Below, piece after piece: positions 22,880-31,838 of a stretch of 64,000 bases of DNA. The notes beneath the pieces were generated by a model. The model was not told the origin of the DNA. It ran no database searches and worked only from the letters and a program-made list of their open reading frames with translations. Both the position numbers and the translations under genes were made by a program. The first letter of the stretch is position 1, and each line of letters opens with the position of its first letter. The stretch lies in assembly GCA_033717875.1 (NCBI GenBank), contig JADDKJ010000003.1, forward strand, positions 1 to 64,000, read 5' to 3'. The DNA is from SBBG01 sp033717875 (GTDB lineage Bacteria > Pseudomonadota > Gammaproteobacteria > Ga0077554 > Ga007554).

Positions 22880-24553
22880 ATGACCGAAAGTTTTGCACAA
22901 TTACTGGAAGAGAGCCAATTTGCCAGCCGGGTACGCCCTGGCGCGATCGTCAAAGCGACCGTGGTGCGCATGACCCCGGGTGTGGTGATCGTCAACGCCG
23001 GCCTGAAATCGGAAAGCGCCATCCCCGTCGAACAGTTCTATAACGAACTGGGCGTGGCCGAGGTCGCCGTGGGCGATCAGGTGGACGTGGCTCTGGAGAT
23101 GATGGAAGACGGCACGGGCGAGACCCGCTTGTCGCGCGAGAAGGCCAAGCGCGCCGAAACCTGGACCCGCCTGGAGCGCGCGATGGAAGGCGGCGAGATC
23201 GTCAAGGGTGTGATCAGCGGCAAGGTCAAAGGCGGCTTCACCGTCGACACCAGCGGTGTGCGCGCCTTCCTGCCCGGTTCGCTGGTCGATGTCCGGCCGC
23301 TGCGCGACACGACCCACCTGGAAGGCAAAGAGCTCGAATTCAAGGTTGTCAAACTGGATCGCAAGCGCAACAACGTCGTCGTTTCCCGCCGCGCGGTGGT
23401 GGAAGGCGAGGGTGGCGCGGTGCGTCAGGCGCTGCTGGAAAGCCTGGAAGAAGGGCAAGTCGTGCGCGGTGTGGTCAAGAACCTGACCGATTACGGCGCG
23501 TTCGTCGACCTGGGCGGCATCGATGGCCTGCTGCACATCACCGACATGGCGTGGAAGCGCGTCAAGCATCCTGGCGAAGTCGTCACCGTCGGCGACGAGA
23601 TCGACGTCAAGGTGCTCAAGTTCGACAAAGAGCGCAACCGCGTCTCGCTGGGCCTGAAGCAACTGGGCGAAGATCCATGGGTCGACATCGCCCGCCGTTA
23701 CCCGGTCGGCGCGCGCCTGTTCGGCAAGATCACCAACCTGGCCGATTACGGCTGCTTCGTCGAGATCGAGAGCGGCGTCGAGGGCCTGGTGCACGTTTCC
23801 GAGATGGATTGGACCAACAAGAACGTCCATCCTTCCAAGCTGGTGCACCTGGGCGACGAGGTCGAAGTCATGGTGCTCGACATCGACGAAAGCCGCCGCC
23901 GCATCTCGCTGGGCATGAAGCAGTGCCGCGCCAATCCGTGGGAAGAATTCGCCGCCACCCACAACAAGAATGACAAGGTGACGGGGCAGATCAAGTCCAT
24001 CACCGATTTCGGCATCTTTGTCGGTCTTGACGGCGGTATCGACGGCTTGCTGCACCTGTCCGACCTGTCCTGGAATATTCCGGGCGAAGAGGCGGTGCGC
24101 AATTACAAGAAGGGCGACGAGGTCGAGGCCGTGGTGCTCGCCATCGACCCCGAGCGCGAGCGCATCTCCCTGGGCATCAAACAGCTCGAGAAAGATCCCT
24201 TCTCGAACTTCGTCGCCGAGCACGCCAAGGGCAGCATCGTTACCGGCACCGTGAAGGAAGTGGATGCCAAGGGCGCGGTGATTCAACTGGAAGAGAGCGT
24301 GGAAGGTCAGTTGCGCGCTTCCGATCTGAGTCGCGAGCGGGTGGAAGACGCCCGCAGCGTGCTGAAGGTGGGCGATCAGGTGGAGGCCAAGTTCATGGGC
24401 GTCGATCGCAAGAATCGCACCATCATCCTCTCCGTGAAAGCCAAGGATAGCGAAGAAGAAGCCGAGATCATGCAGGAATACACCAAGGGCGCGAGCAGCG
24501 CCACGACCCTGGGTGAGCTGATCAAGGAAAAGATGGAAGGCAGAGGGGAATAA
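22880..24553 (+). CDS. rpsA: 30S ribosomal protein S1
   Basis: S1 binds mRNA on the 30S subunit and is needed for initiation on structured messages. I chose ATG 22880 (MTESFAQLLEESQFASRVRP), which has TAAGGA upstream and gives exactly 557 residues, the E. coli length; a start at 22826 would add 18 unusual residues. Six S1 (OB-fold) repeats are visible. The third to fifth show GKITNLADYGCFVEIESGVE, VTGQIKSITDFGIFVGLDGG and similar D(Y/F)GxFV cores. It follows cmk by 99 bases and is followed by a clear terminator. Confidence 0.97.
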   Translation: MTESFAQLLEESQFASRVRPGAIVKATVVRMTPGVVIVNAGLKSESAIPVEQFYNELGVAEVAVGDQVDVALEMMEDGTGETRLSREKAKRAETWTRLERAMEGGEIVKGVISGKVKGGFTVDTSGVRAFLPGSLVDVRPLRDTTHLEGKELEFKVVKLDRKRNNVVVSRRAVVEGEGGAVRQALLESLEEGQVVRGVVKNLTDYGAFVDLGGIDGLLHITDMAWKRVKHPGEVVTVGDEIDVKVLKFDKERNRVSLGLKQLGEDPWVDIARRYPVGARLFGKITNLADYGCFVEIESGVEGLVHVSEMDWTNKNVHPSKLVHLGDEVEVMVLDIDESRRRISLGMKQCRANPWEEFAATHNKNDKVTGQIKSITDFGIFVGLDGGIDGLLHLSDLSWNIPGEEAVRNYKKGDEVEAVVLAIDPERERISLGIKQLEKDPFSNFVAEHAKGSIVTGTVKEVDAKGAVIQLEESVEGQLRASDLSRERVEDARSVLKVGDQVEAKFMGVDRKNRTIILSVKAKDSEEEAEIMQEYTKGASSATTLGELIKEKMEGRGE

Positions 24554-24559
24554 CCCTCA

Positions 24560-24598
24560 CGCGCGGACGCGGTTTTGGTCGCGTCCGCGCGCTTTTAT
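24560..24598 (+). terminator. Rho-independent terminator after rpsA
   Basis: GCGCGGACGCG and CGCGTCCGCGC form an 11-base-pair stem with an 8-base loop, followed by TTTTATT. It is 6 bases after the rpsA stop codon. Confidence 0.9.
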
Positions 24599-24736
24599 TA
24601 AGGGTATGCTAAAAAGTTTTCTTGCCGATTTCTAACAACAAATTGCCCGAAAATCTGCTTTTGTTACATAACAGAACATTGAAACTGAAAACAGCGGTTA
24701 CAAGCTGTTGCGGAGATTTTGGGAATAATCCGAGCC

Positions 24737-25060
24737 ATGAATATGAAGACAATAACCAAGTCCGAATTGATCGATGCGCTTGCACAGAAACTTAATCATT
24801 TGACATACAAGGATGTTGAGTTTTCGGTCAAGGCGATCATCGAGCAGATGGCGCAGACCTTGGCGAATGGCGGACGGATCGAAATTCGCGGCTTTGGCAG
24901 CTTTTCCCTGCATCATCGCCCGCCACGCATGGGGCGCAATCCCAAAACCGGCGAGCCGGTGCCGTTGCCGAGCAAGCATGTTCCCCACTTCAAGCCGGGC
25001 AAGGAATTGCGGGATCGAGTCAACATTCTTGCGAATAATCCCACCAAAGAAGAAGACTGA
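24737..25060 (+). CDS. ihfB: Integration host factor beta subunit
   Basis: IHF-beta pairs with IHF-alpha to bend DNA at regulatory sites and in recombination. The product has 107 residues from ATG 24737 (a second Met two codons on is also possible); no strong ribosome binding site was seen. KSELIDALAQKLNHLTYKDVEF and GRIEIRGFGSFSLHHRPPRM are family signatures, the latter leading to the DNA-intercalating beta arm (GRNPKTGEPVPLPSKHVPHF). The position directly after rpsA is conserved in gammaproteobacteria and betaproteobacteria. It probably has its own promoter between the terminator and the start. Confidence 0.96.
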   Translation: MNMKTITKSELIDALAQKLNHLTYKDVEFSVKAIIEQMAQTLANGGRIEIRGFGSFSLHHRPPRMGRNPKTGEPVPLPSKHVPHFKPGKELRDRVNILANNPTKEED

Positions 25061-25092
25061 ACGCCTCACTGTGAGCGGCAAAAGGAGGTGAT

Positions 25093-25389
25093 ATGGCGCG
25101 TATCATCAATCTGATCATCTTTCTCGTGGTGCTCACAATCGGTTTGGCCTTTGCCGCCCTGAACGCCGAGCCGGTCGAAATCGACTACTATTTCGGTAGC
25201 TGGCGGCTCTCGTTATCCCTCGTCATCGTCTTTTCCCTGCTGGTAGGTGTGTTGGCGGGTATCATCGCCAGCCTTGGGTTTGTCTTTCGCCTGAAAAGGG
25301 AAATTTCGGCATTGCGCAAGTCGGGCAAGCTTGCCGAGGAAGAGCTGGCGAATTTGCGCGCATTGCCGGTGCGTGACAACAGACCCTGA
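25093..25389 (+). CDS. lapA: Lipopolysaccharide assembly protein A
   Basis: LapA is a small inner-membrane protein that with LapB adjusts lipopolysaccharide synthesis through LpxC turnover. The 98-residue protein has two transmembrane segments (about residues 5-23 and 38-62) and the family core LNAEPVEIDYYFGSWRLSLS. A C-terminal coiled-coil tail (KREISALRKSGKLAEEELAN) faces the cytoplasm. It lies between ihfB and lapB, 2 bases before lapB. AGGAGGTGAT immediately upstream of the start is a near-perfect ribosome binding site. Confidence 0.95.
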   Translation: MARIINLIIFLVVLTIGLAFAALNAEPVEIDYYFGSWRLSLSLVIVFSLLVGVLAGIIASLGFVFRLKREISALRKSGKLAEEELANLRALPVRDNRP

Positions 25390-25391
25390 CC

Positions 25392-26564
25392 ATGCTCGAA
25401 CTCTTATGGTTTCTCCTGCCTGTCGCCGCGGCATCGGGCTGGTGGATGGCCCGGCGCCAAACATCGCGCCATAGTGAAAAAAATACCGCGGAATTGTTCC
25501 CGGATTATTTCAAGGGACTCAATTATCTTATCAACGAGCAGCCGGACAAGGCCATCGAGGTGTTTGTCAAGATGCTCGAAGTGGACAGCGAAACGGTCGA
25601 AACCCATCTGGCGCTGGGCGTTCTGTTCCGCCGGCGCGGCGAGGTGGATCGCGCCATACGCATTCATCAAAACCTCATCGCCCGGCCGGCGCTGAGCAAG
25701 GAGCAGCGCAGCCAGGCGCTCCTGGAGCTGGGCCTGGATTATATGCGCGCCGGATTGCTGGATCGCGCCGAGAATCTCTTTCTCGATTACATCGCCATTC
25801 ACGGCGAGGGCGTGCCCGCGCTGCGCGCGCTTTGCGATATTTATCAGCAGGAAAAAGACTGGAACAAGGCCATTGCGATGGCGCAGCGGCTGGAAAACGC
25901 GACCGGAAAAAGATTGAATGCCGTCATCGCCCAGTATTACTGCGAACTCGCGGAGCAGGCCCGTCAGCATCACGATGACGGCCAGGCGATGCAAATGATC
26001 AAGCGCGCCTTGTCGTCCGATCCCGCCTGCGTGCGCGCCACGATTTTGCAAGGGGACATGGAAAGGGAAGGTGGACATTGCAAGTCCGCGCTCAAGACCT
26101 ATAAAGGCGTGGAAATGCAGGATGCGGATTTTCTGCCCGAGGTCATGCCCGCGATAATCGATTGTTACCGGACGCTCGGAAAAACGGATGAAATGATCGA
26201 TTACCTGAAACAAATAGCGCAAAAGCACGATGGGCTTACCTCCGTGCGCGCCTTATCGGAGATCTTGCGATACCGGCAGGGAGAGCGTGATGCGATGGCA
26301 TTTGTCATGGAGCAACTGAACCGGCGGCCCACGCTGGCCGGGGTCATTTCCCTGGTCGACTTGTACATCGCGGATGAAAAGGAAGACGCGAATGAAAATC
26401 TCGTGGTGATCAAGAAAATGCTGGAAAAAATCCAGGAACAAAAATCGCTCTATCGCTGCAATCATTGCGGTTTCTCCGGCCGCTCCATTCATTGGCAATG
26501 CCCCGGCTGCAAGAGCTGGGGCAGCATCAAGCCAATGCAAGGGATGGGGTTGGCCGATGCTTGA
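25392..26564 (+). CDS. lapB: Lipopolysaccharide assembly protein B
   Basis: LapB (YciM) is an inner-membrane-anchored TPR protein that helps FtsH degrade LpxC. The 390-residue protein has one N-terminal membrane helix (LELLWFLLPVAAASGWWMAR). About nine TPR-like repeats follow (for example GLNYLINEQPDKAIEVFVKM). A rubredoxin-like C-terminal metal site is formed by YRCNHCGFSG and WQCPGCKSWG. Length and layout match E. coli LapB (389). The 3' end overlaps pyrF by 8 bases. Confidence 0.96.
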   Translation: MLELLWFLLPVAAASGWWMARRQTSRHSEKNTAELFPDYFKGLNYLINEQPDKAIEVFVKMLEVDSETVETHLALGVLFRRRGEVDRAIRIHQNLIARPALSKEQRSQALLELGLDYMRAGLLDRAENLFLDYIAIHGEGVPALRALCDIYQQEKDWNKAIAMAQRLENATGKRLNAVIAQYYCELAEQARQHHDDGQAMQMIKRALSSDPACVRATILQGDMEREGGHCKSALKTYKGVEMQDADFLPEVMPAIIDCYRTLGKTDEMIDYLKQIAQKHDGLTSVRALSEILRYRQGERDAMAFVMEQLNRRPTLAGVISLVDLYIADEKEDANENLVVIKKMLEKIQEQKSLYRCNHCGFSGRSIHWQCPGCKSWGSIKPMQGMGLADA

Positions 26565-27282
26565 AAATGGTGTGAGTGATCCGCGCATTGTCGTGGCGCT
26601 GGATTATGCCGATGCGGCGGAGGCATTGGAGCTGGTCGAGGAATTGGACCCCGGCTATTGCCGTCTGAAGGTGGGCAAGGAGTTGTTCACGCGCGGTGGC
26701 CCGGCGCTGGTCGAGCGGTTGGTGAACGATGATTTCGATGTCTTTCTCGATCTGAAATTCCACGATATTCCCAATACCGTGGCGCAGGCCTGCGCCGCCG
26801 CCGCCGATCTTGGGGTATGGATGGTCAACGTCCATGCCCTGGGCGGCCGGCGCATGATGGAAGCGGCGTGCGATGCCGTGGAGCGCGCGGCGTACCGGCC
26901 GTTGCTGATCGGAGTGACCATCCTGACCAGCATGGATGAAAACGATGTGCGCGAGATCGGCCTGCCGGGCACGCCGCGCGACAACGTACTGCGTCTGGCC
27001 GCGCTGGCGCAGCAGTCCGGGCTCGACGGGGTGGTGTGCTCATCGCAGGAAGTGCTCGATCTGCGGCAGGCTATGGGTGAGCCATTTGGCCTGGTGACGC
27101 CGGGCATCCGTCCCCGGGGAGCACAGGCCGATGATCAAAAACGCATCATGACCCCCTACGACGCCATCCGCAACGGCTCGGACTACCTCGTTATCGGCCG
27201 GCCGATAACCATGGCGGACGACCCGATGCGCGCGTTGCTCGAGATCCAGGCGGAAATCGACGCGGCGCTTGGGGAGGGGTGA
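26557..27282 (+). CDS. pyrF: Orotidine 5'-phosphate decarboxylase
   Basis: PyrF makes UMP from OMP in pyrimidine synthesis. The 241-residue protein has the catalytic array in LDLKFHDIPNTVAQA (Lys and Asp residues near 67-71), the N-terminal VALDYADAAEALELVEELDP and the phosphate-gripper region TPGIRPRGAQADDQKRI with GSDYLVIGRPIT. It overlaps lapB and is probably the last gene of the lapA-lapB-pyrF transcript. The 245 bases after it contain no gene or recognised signal. Confidence 0.96.
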   Translation: MLENGVSDPRIVVALDYADAAEALELVEELDPGYCRLKVGKELFTRGGPALVERLVNDDFDVFLDLKFHDIPNTVAQACAAAADLGVWMVNVHALGGRRMMEAACDAVERAAYRPLLIGVTILTSMDENDVREIGLPGTPRDNVLRLAALAQQSGLDGVVCSSQEVLDLRQAMGEPFGLVTPGIRPRGAQADDQKRIMTPYDAIRNGSDYLVIGRPITMADDPMRALLEIQAEIDAALGEG

Positions 27283-27527
27283 CCCTCCAGCCACCGCGCT
27301 CTGGACTTCTTTCTCGAAATAGTCTATAAGAATTTTGTGCGCGCAATCACGCACCGACACAAAGCGTAGGATCGCTGTTGTGAGCACGGAATTCTTCCGT
27401 GTCATTGCATCGCTTGCCGGCCAGGACGGCTACACCGCAGCGTATCGCACCCTCATCCTCGCCCTCGTCCCTGCAACACGGAAGTCACGGCTGTTTAACC
27501 ATAGGCTATATGGTGGAGGGCTGCATC

Positions 27528-29253
27528 ATGACGACCAGAAGGCAATTCATCCAGTTGGGCATGGCGGCGGGCGCAGGGCTTTTCCTGCCGCTGAAGTGGA
27601 CGGTACCGATCGCATCCGCGGCATCCCCGCCGCTGACTAAATATCTAGACCAACTCCCCATTCCGCCGATGATTCCCGGCATAGGACTGACTTCCCTGGC
27701 GATGGCGCCGAGCGCGCATTCGTTCCACAGCAGCCTGGGCGCGGGACCTACCTGGGGTATGGTGGAGCGACATACCTTGGTCCAACCATCGAGGTCACAC
27801 GCGGTGCCCGATTAGCTTCACCGCGCTCAACTCGCTGGGGACGCATCCGCTGGCGGCGTCGATCGACACCCGGCTTCATGGCGCATCGGCCACCGACACC
27901 ACCAATCCTCGGGTCTCATTGTACCTGCATGGCGGCAACACCGAGCCCGCCAGTGATGGTTATCCCGAAGACACCTTTCTCCCTGGTCAGGCCCACCTTT
28001 ACAACTACAACAACAACCAGGAAGCGGCGACGCTCTGGTATCACGATCACGCACTTGGTATCACGCGCCTGAACGTGATGGCGGGACTGGCGGGGTTTTA
28101 CCTGCTCCGCGATGCCGACGCCCCGGCTGGCGGCAACGGGCCGCTGGGCATTCCCGCAGGACCGCCGTATGAGATACCGCTGGTGCTTCAGGACAGGATG
28201 TTCAATATAAATGGATCGCTGTTCTATCCACCCAGCCCGTGGGTGCCGGAATTTTTCGGTGACGTTGCCACTGTGAACGGCAAGGCATGGCCCAACCTCA
28301 ATGGCGATCGCACTTTATACCGCTTTCGCATCCTCAACGGTTCAAATGCTCGATTTTACCGGCTGAGCCTGTCCTCCAAACAACCCATTTATCAGATTGG
28401 CGCCGACGGCGGCATGCTCAATGCCCCCGTGGCGTTGCGGCAACTGCTGATCGCTCCCGGCGAACGGGCGGACGTGTTGATCGACTTCTCCGGCACCCGG
28501 CCTGGAGACAGAATTATCGTCGAGAACGATGCGTCGGCCCCGTTCCCCGCCGGCACACCCAGAACGGGACCTGCGCTGCGCGAGATCATGCGATTTACGG
28601 TGAACGCGGTCGCGCCCGTGCCCAAACCAATTCCGCCGCGGCTGCGCATAAATAACCCGCTCATTACTCCGATTGCGGTCGCTCCTGTCCGGCAACGTTA
28701 CTTGACCCTGGTGGAAATCCTGGGGCCCGCAGGCCCATTGGTGGTATTGCTCAATTATGTCTATTGGATGGAGCCGACCGTGAACCCGGGGCTGATGGAG
28801 CGGCCAACCGTGAATACCGTTGAACAGTGGAATATCATCAACCTGACGGCGGACTCGCACCCGATCCACTTGCATCTGGTGCAGTTCCAGATTCTCAATC
28901 GGCAGAAGATCAACGCCACCTGCTACATCAATGCCTACAATGCCACAGGTCCGCGCAACGTACTTGATCCCGGGGCATTGGGTGGTCCAACGGTACCCGC
29001 CGGGTACCCACCGATCGACCCCACTTCCTATGTCGTCAACGGAGTGGAACCACCCGCTCCCAATGAGGCCGGCTGGAAGGACACGGTGCAAGCCCCGCCG
29101 GGCATGGTGACCCGTTTGATTGTTCCCTTTGGAGCGACGGCAGCGCCCAACCTTCCCTTCGGAAATTCGTTCACGGGGCGTTATGTATGGCACTGCCATA
29201 TTCTGGAACATGAAGATAATGAGATGATGTTGCCTTATGAGGTGATAGCGTAA
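27528..29253 (+). pseudogene. CotA-like multicopper oxidase broken by two frameshifts
   Basis: The intact protein would be about 574 residues, with a Tat signal (MTTRRQFIQLGMAAGAGLF) and a GGAGGG ribosome binding site. It would be an exported laccase or bilirubin-oxidase-like enzyme. Copper sites: WYHDHA, HPIHLHLVQF and WHCHILEHEDNEMM are intact. The first site reads LYLHGG where CotA has HLHGG, so a trinuclear-cluster His is replaced by Tyr (codon 27922-27924). The frame breaks at 27754-27757 (GGGG, where GGGGG would keep the frame) and at 27807-27809 (CCC, where CCCC would keep it). With both bases restored, GYGGATYLGPTIEVTRGAP reads through. Both are homopolymer losses, so sequencing error is a real alternative to decay. 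Confidence 0.85.
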
Positions 29254-29397
29254 TTATTAACCCGGCAGTCAAATTCATCTGCTTTTTCGGCTTTTCTCCT
29301 GGTGTAGGATGCGCCGTGCGCACCATCCGCGCGGTGTGTGAGACGCATCCTATGAAACACAGGGTAATGACGATCTATTTGATTGCCGGGTTAATAA
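29254..29397. mobile_element. MITE-like element with 21-base terminal inverted repeats
   Basis: TTATTAACCCGGCAGTCAAA at the left end is the reverse complement of the right end at 29377-29397 with one mismatch. The 144-base element has no coding capacity and contains an inner hairpin with arms GTAGGATGCG and CGCATCCTAT. A truncated relative is at 8325-8412. It lies directly after the multicopper oxidase stop codon. Confidence 0.75.
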
Positions 29398-29401
29398 CAA
29401 T

Positions 29402-29489
29402 TCAGAGGTTCCGCGGCACAAGGATGTGTCGACATTTTTCAATCACGGCACGAGTGATTGAAAAATGAAGAAAAGCAAAAATCATAGCG
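29402..29489. repeat. Partial copy of a second MITE-like repeat
   Basis: From CAGAGGTTCCGCGGC to GAAAAGCAAAAATC the sequence matches 55945-56022 with a few changes, including the hairpin CATTTTTCAATCAC / GTGATTGAAAAATG. The remaining bases to the 4.5S RNA gene (29490-29604) hold no recognised gene. Confidence 0.65.
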
Positions 29490-29604
29490 ATACCGCGTAG
29501 CGGCGATGATTTCGCCGTGGCTGAGCAGAAGAACCATTGTGGTCATGCCAAGGCAATTGCTACAATGGGCGCGGGTGGTTGTTTCGCCGTTCCTGTTCAA
29601 TGGT

Positions 29605-29709
29605 GGTCCGCACCGGTCTTCCCGCAACGATATGCTGTAAACCCCGTCAGGCCCGGAAGGGAGCAGCGGTAGCAGCGGATTCGTGTGCCGGGGTCCGGCG
29701 GGTGCGGGC
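29605..29709 (+). ncRNA. ffs: 4.5S signal recognition particle RNA
   Basis: This small RNA pairs with Ffh to target membrane proteins. The conserved Ffh-binding core is present: GTCAGGCCCGGAAGGGAGCA followed by GCAGCGG. The ends pair (GGTCCGCACC with GGTGCGGGCC) and the apical part shows CCCGCAACGATATGCTGTAAA and GTGTGCCGGGG. Length is about 105 bases, the short gammaproteobacterial/betaproteobacterial form. It lies 72 bases upstream of dnaX. Ends are estimated from base pairing. Confidence 0.93.
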
Positions 29710-29781
29710 CGCCGCCTTATCTCTATTCATCCCTTTTTCTGTCTCCAATCGCGCGCCGGTTTGTGCTATTTTGATACTCCT

Positions 29782-31437
29782 ATGAGCTATCAAGTCCTGG
29801 CACGAAAATGGCGTCCGCGGGCGTTCGCCGAGATGGTGGGGCAGACCCATGTCCTGAGGGCATTGATCAACGCCCTCGACAACGACCGTCTGCATCACGC
29901 CTACCTGTTCACCGGCACGCGCGGGGTGGGCAAGACCACTGTGGCGCGCATTTTCGCCAAGTCGCTGAACTGCGAGCGGGGCGTCAGCGCCATGCCGTGC
30001 GGGGTGTGCGGCGCCTGCCGCGAGATCGACGAGGGGCGCTTCGTCGATCTGATCGAGGTCGATGCCGCGTCGCGCACCAAGGTCGAGGATACGCGCGATC
30101 TGCTGGAAAACGTGCAGTATGCGCCGACCCGCGGACGCTACAAGGTGTACCTCATCGACGAGGTGCACATGCTCTCCGCGCACAGCTTCAACGCCTTGCT
30201 CAAAACGCTGGAAGAGCCGCCGCCGCACGTCAAGTTCCTGCTGGCGACCACCGATCCGCAGCGTCTGCCAGTGACGATTCTGTCGCGCTGTCTCCAGTTC
30301 AACCTGAAGCGTCTGCCGGCGGACATGATCGGCCGGCATCTCGTTCATATCCTCGCTCAGGAGGGGATAAATTGCGAGACCCCAGCCCTGGCGCAAATCG
30401 CGCGCGCCGCCGACGGCAGCCTGCGCGATGCGCTGAGCCTGCTCGATCAGGCCATCGCCTATGGCGGCGGCCAGGTGCTGGAGAGCGAGGTGCGCGCCAT
30501 GCTCGGCGCCATCGAGCAGGGGCATGTGCTGGAGCTGGCACAGGCGCTGGCGGCGGGCGACGCGCAGGCTGTGCTGGAGCGCGTCCATGTTCTCGCCGAG
30601 CAATCGCCTGATTTTGGCGGTGTGCTGGCCGAGCTGATTTCGCTGTGGCACCGTGTGGCGCTGGCCCAGGCCGTGCCGGCGGCGGTCGACGACGAGCTGG
30701 GGGATCGTGAGGCGGTGCTGCGTCTGGCCGGGATGCTGTCGCCCGAGGATGTGCAGTTGTTCTACCAGATCGGCCTGATCGGCCGGCGCGACCTGCCGCT
30801 GGCGCCCGATCCACGCAATGGTCTTGAGATGGTGCTGCTGCGCATGCTGGCGTTTCGTCCTGCCGAAACGGAAATGGCGGCGACAACGCCGGTGGCCGCC
30901 GCACGCCAAGGGGCAACCGTCGCCGCGCCGGTGCGCCAGACCGCAACGCCTGCGGCAGTGCAGGGCAGCACTGTCCGGGACATGCCGCCGCAGAGTGCAA
31001 AGGTTGCGATGCAGCCTGATGTGATGGTGATGCAACAGGCGATGTCCGCGCCCGCTGCGAAGGAGGATGACTGGGCCACGGTGATCGAGGCGCTCAGGCT
31101 CGACGGCATGGCGCGGCAGTTGGCCGCCAACTGCACGTTGAAAAACCGTGACGGAGAAAACATCCACCTGACCCTGGCGCCGACCCATGCCTCGTTGCGC
31201 AACAAGCGCATGGAGGAGCGGTTGCAGCAGGCGTTGAGCCAGCACTATGGCATCGCTGTCAAATTGACGATCGACATTGGCGCCCCCCAGGGCGACACCC
31301 CCGCGCTGATCCGCGAGCAGCGCGAGCTGGATCGCCAGCAGGCGGCCGTCGAGGCGATCCGCGGCGACCCTAATGTCCACGCCTTGCAGGAGTCCTTCAA
31401 CGCGCGCGTGGTGCCCGATTCGATACAACCCGTGTGA
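29782..31437 (+). CDS. dnaX: DNA polymerase III subunit tau/gamma
   Basis: DnaX is the clamp-loader ATPase of the replicase. The product has 551 residues from ATG 29782 (MSYQVLARKWRPRAFAEMVG). The Walker A motif is GTRGVGKTT, the zinc cysteines are in CERGVSAMPCGVCGAC, Walker B is IDEVHM, and sensor 1 is LPVTILSRC. Domain III ends near residue 370; a proline/alanine-rich linker and a tau-type C-terminal domain follow. I saw no A AAA AAG slippery site, so the short gamma form may not be made by frameshifting. It is followed by ybaB and recR in the usual order. Confidence 0.96.
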   Translation: MSYQVLARKWRPRAFAEMVGQTHVLRALINALDNDRLHHAYLFTGTRGVGKTTVARIFAKSLNCERGVSAMPCGVCGACREIDEGRFVDLIEVDAASRTKVEDTRDLLENVQYAPTRGRYKVYLIDEVHMLSAHSFNALLKTLEEPPPHVKFLLATTDPQRLPVTILSRCLQFNLKRLPADMIGRHLVHILAQEGINCETPALAQIARAADGSLRDALSLLDQAIAYGGGQVLESEVRAMLGAIEQGHVLELAQALAAGDAQAVLERVHVLAEQSPDFGGVLAELISLWHRVALAQAVPAAVDDELGDREAVLRLAGMLSPEDVQLFYQIGLIGRRDLPLAPDPRNGLEMVLLRMLAFRPAETEMAATTPVAAARQGATVAAPVRQTATPAAVQGSTVRDMPPQSAKVAMQPDVMVMQQAMSAPAAKEDDWATVIEALRLDGMARQLAANCTLKNRDGENIHLTLAPTHASLRNKRMEERLQQALSQHYGIAVKLTIDIGAPQGDTPALIREQRELDRQQAAVEAIRGDPNVHALQESFNARVVPDSIQPV

Positions 31438-31460
31438 CCCTGAAAATGGTAATTGAAACC

Positions 31461-31481
31461 GTAGGGCGGGCACTGCCCGCC
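31461..31481. repeat. Short GC-rich palindrome before ybaB
   Basis: GTAGGGCGGGCACTGCCCGCC contains GGCGGGCA / TGCCCGCC arms. It resembles the dispersed GTAGGG repeats in this window and is in the dnaX-ybaB gap. Confidence 0.5.
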
Positions 31482-31511
31482 ATTATGTAATTCAGCGAGA
31501 GAGGAAAAGCA

Positions 31512-31838
31512 ATGATCAAAGGTGGTCTTGGTAACCTGATGAAACAGGCCCAGAAGATGCAGGAAAACATGCAGAAGGCCCAGGAAGAGATAGCCGGCAT
31601 GGAAGCGACCGGCCAGTCTGGCGGCGGTATGGTCAGCGTGGTCATGACCGGACGGCATGACATCAAGCGCGTCAGCATCGACGACAGCCTGATGAAGGAA
31701 GACAAGGAGATGCTGGAAGACCTGCTGGCCGCTGCCGTCAACGATGCGGTGCGTCAGATCGAAAAGCGCACCCAGGAGAAAATGTCGGGCATGACCACCG
31801 GGATGGGCCTGCCGCCCGGTTTCAAGATGCCGTTCTGA
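31512..31838 (+). CDS. ybaB: Nucleoid-associated protein, YbaB/EbfC family
   Basis: YbaB is a small dimeric DNA-binding protein. The 108-residue product starts MIKGGLGNLMKQAQKMQENM, the typical helical N-terminus, and ends with a GLPPGFKMPF tail. The strand GMVSVVMTGRHDIKRVSID is the family core. GAGAGGAAAA precedes the start. The gene overlaps recR by 1 base (TGATG arrangement). The dnaX-ybaB-recR order is widely conserved and links the gene to replication and repair. Confidence 0.96.
   Translation: MIKGGLGNLMKQAQKMQENMQKAQEEIAGMEATGQSGGGMVSVVMTGRHDIKRVSIDDSLMKEDKEMLEDLLAAAVNDAVRQIEKRTQEKMSGMTTGMGLPPGFKMPF

Noticed and set aside
29782..31437. Programmed frameshift in dnaX
   Set aside because: No A AAA AAG-type heptamer with a following stem was seen in the expected region.
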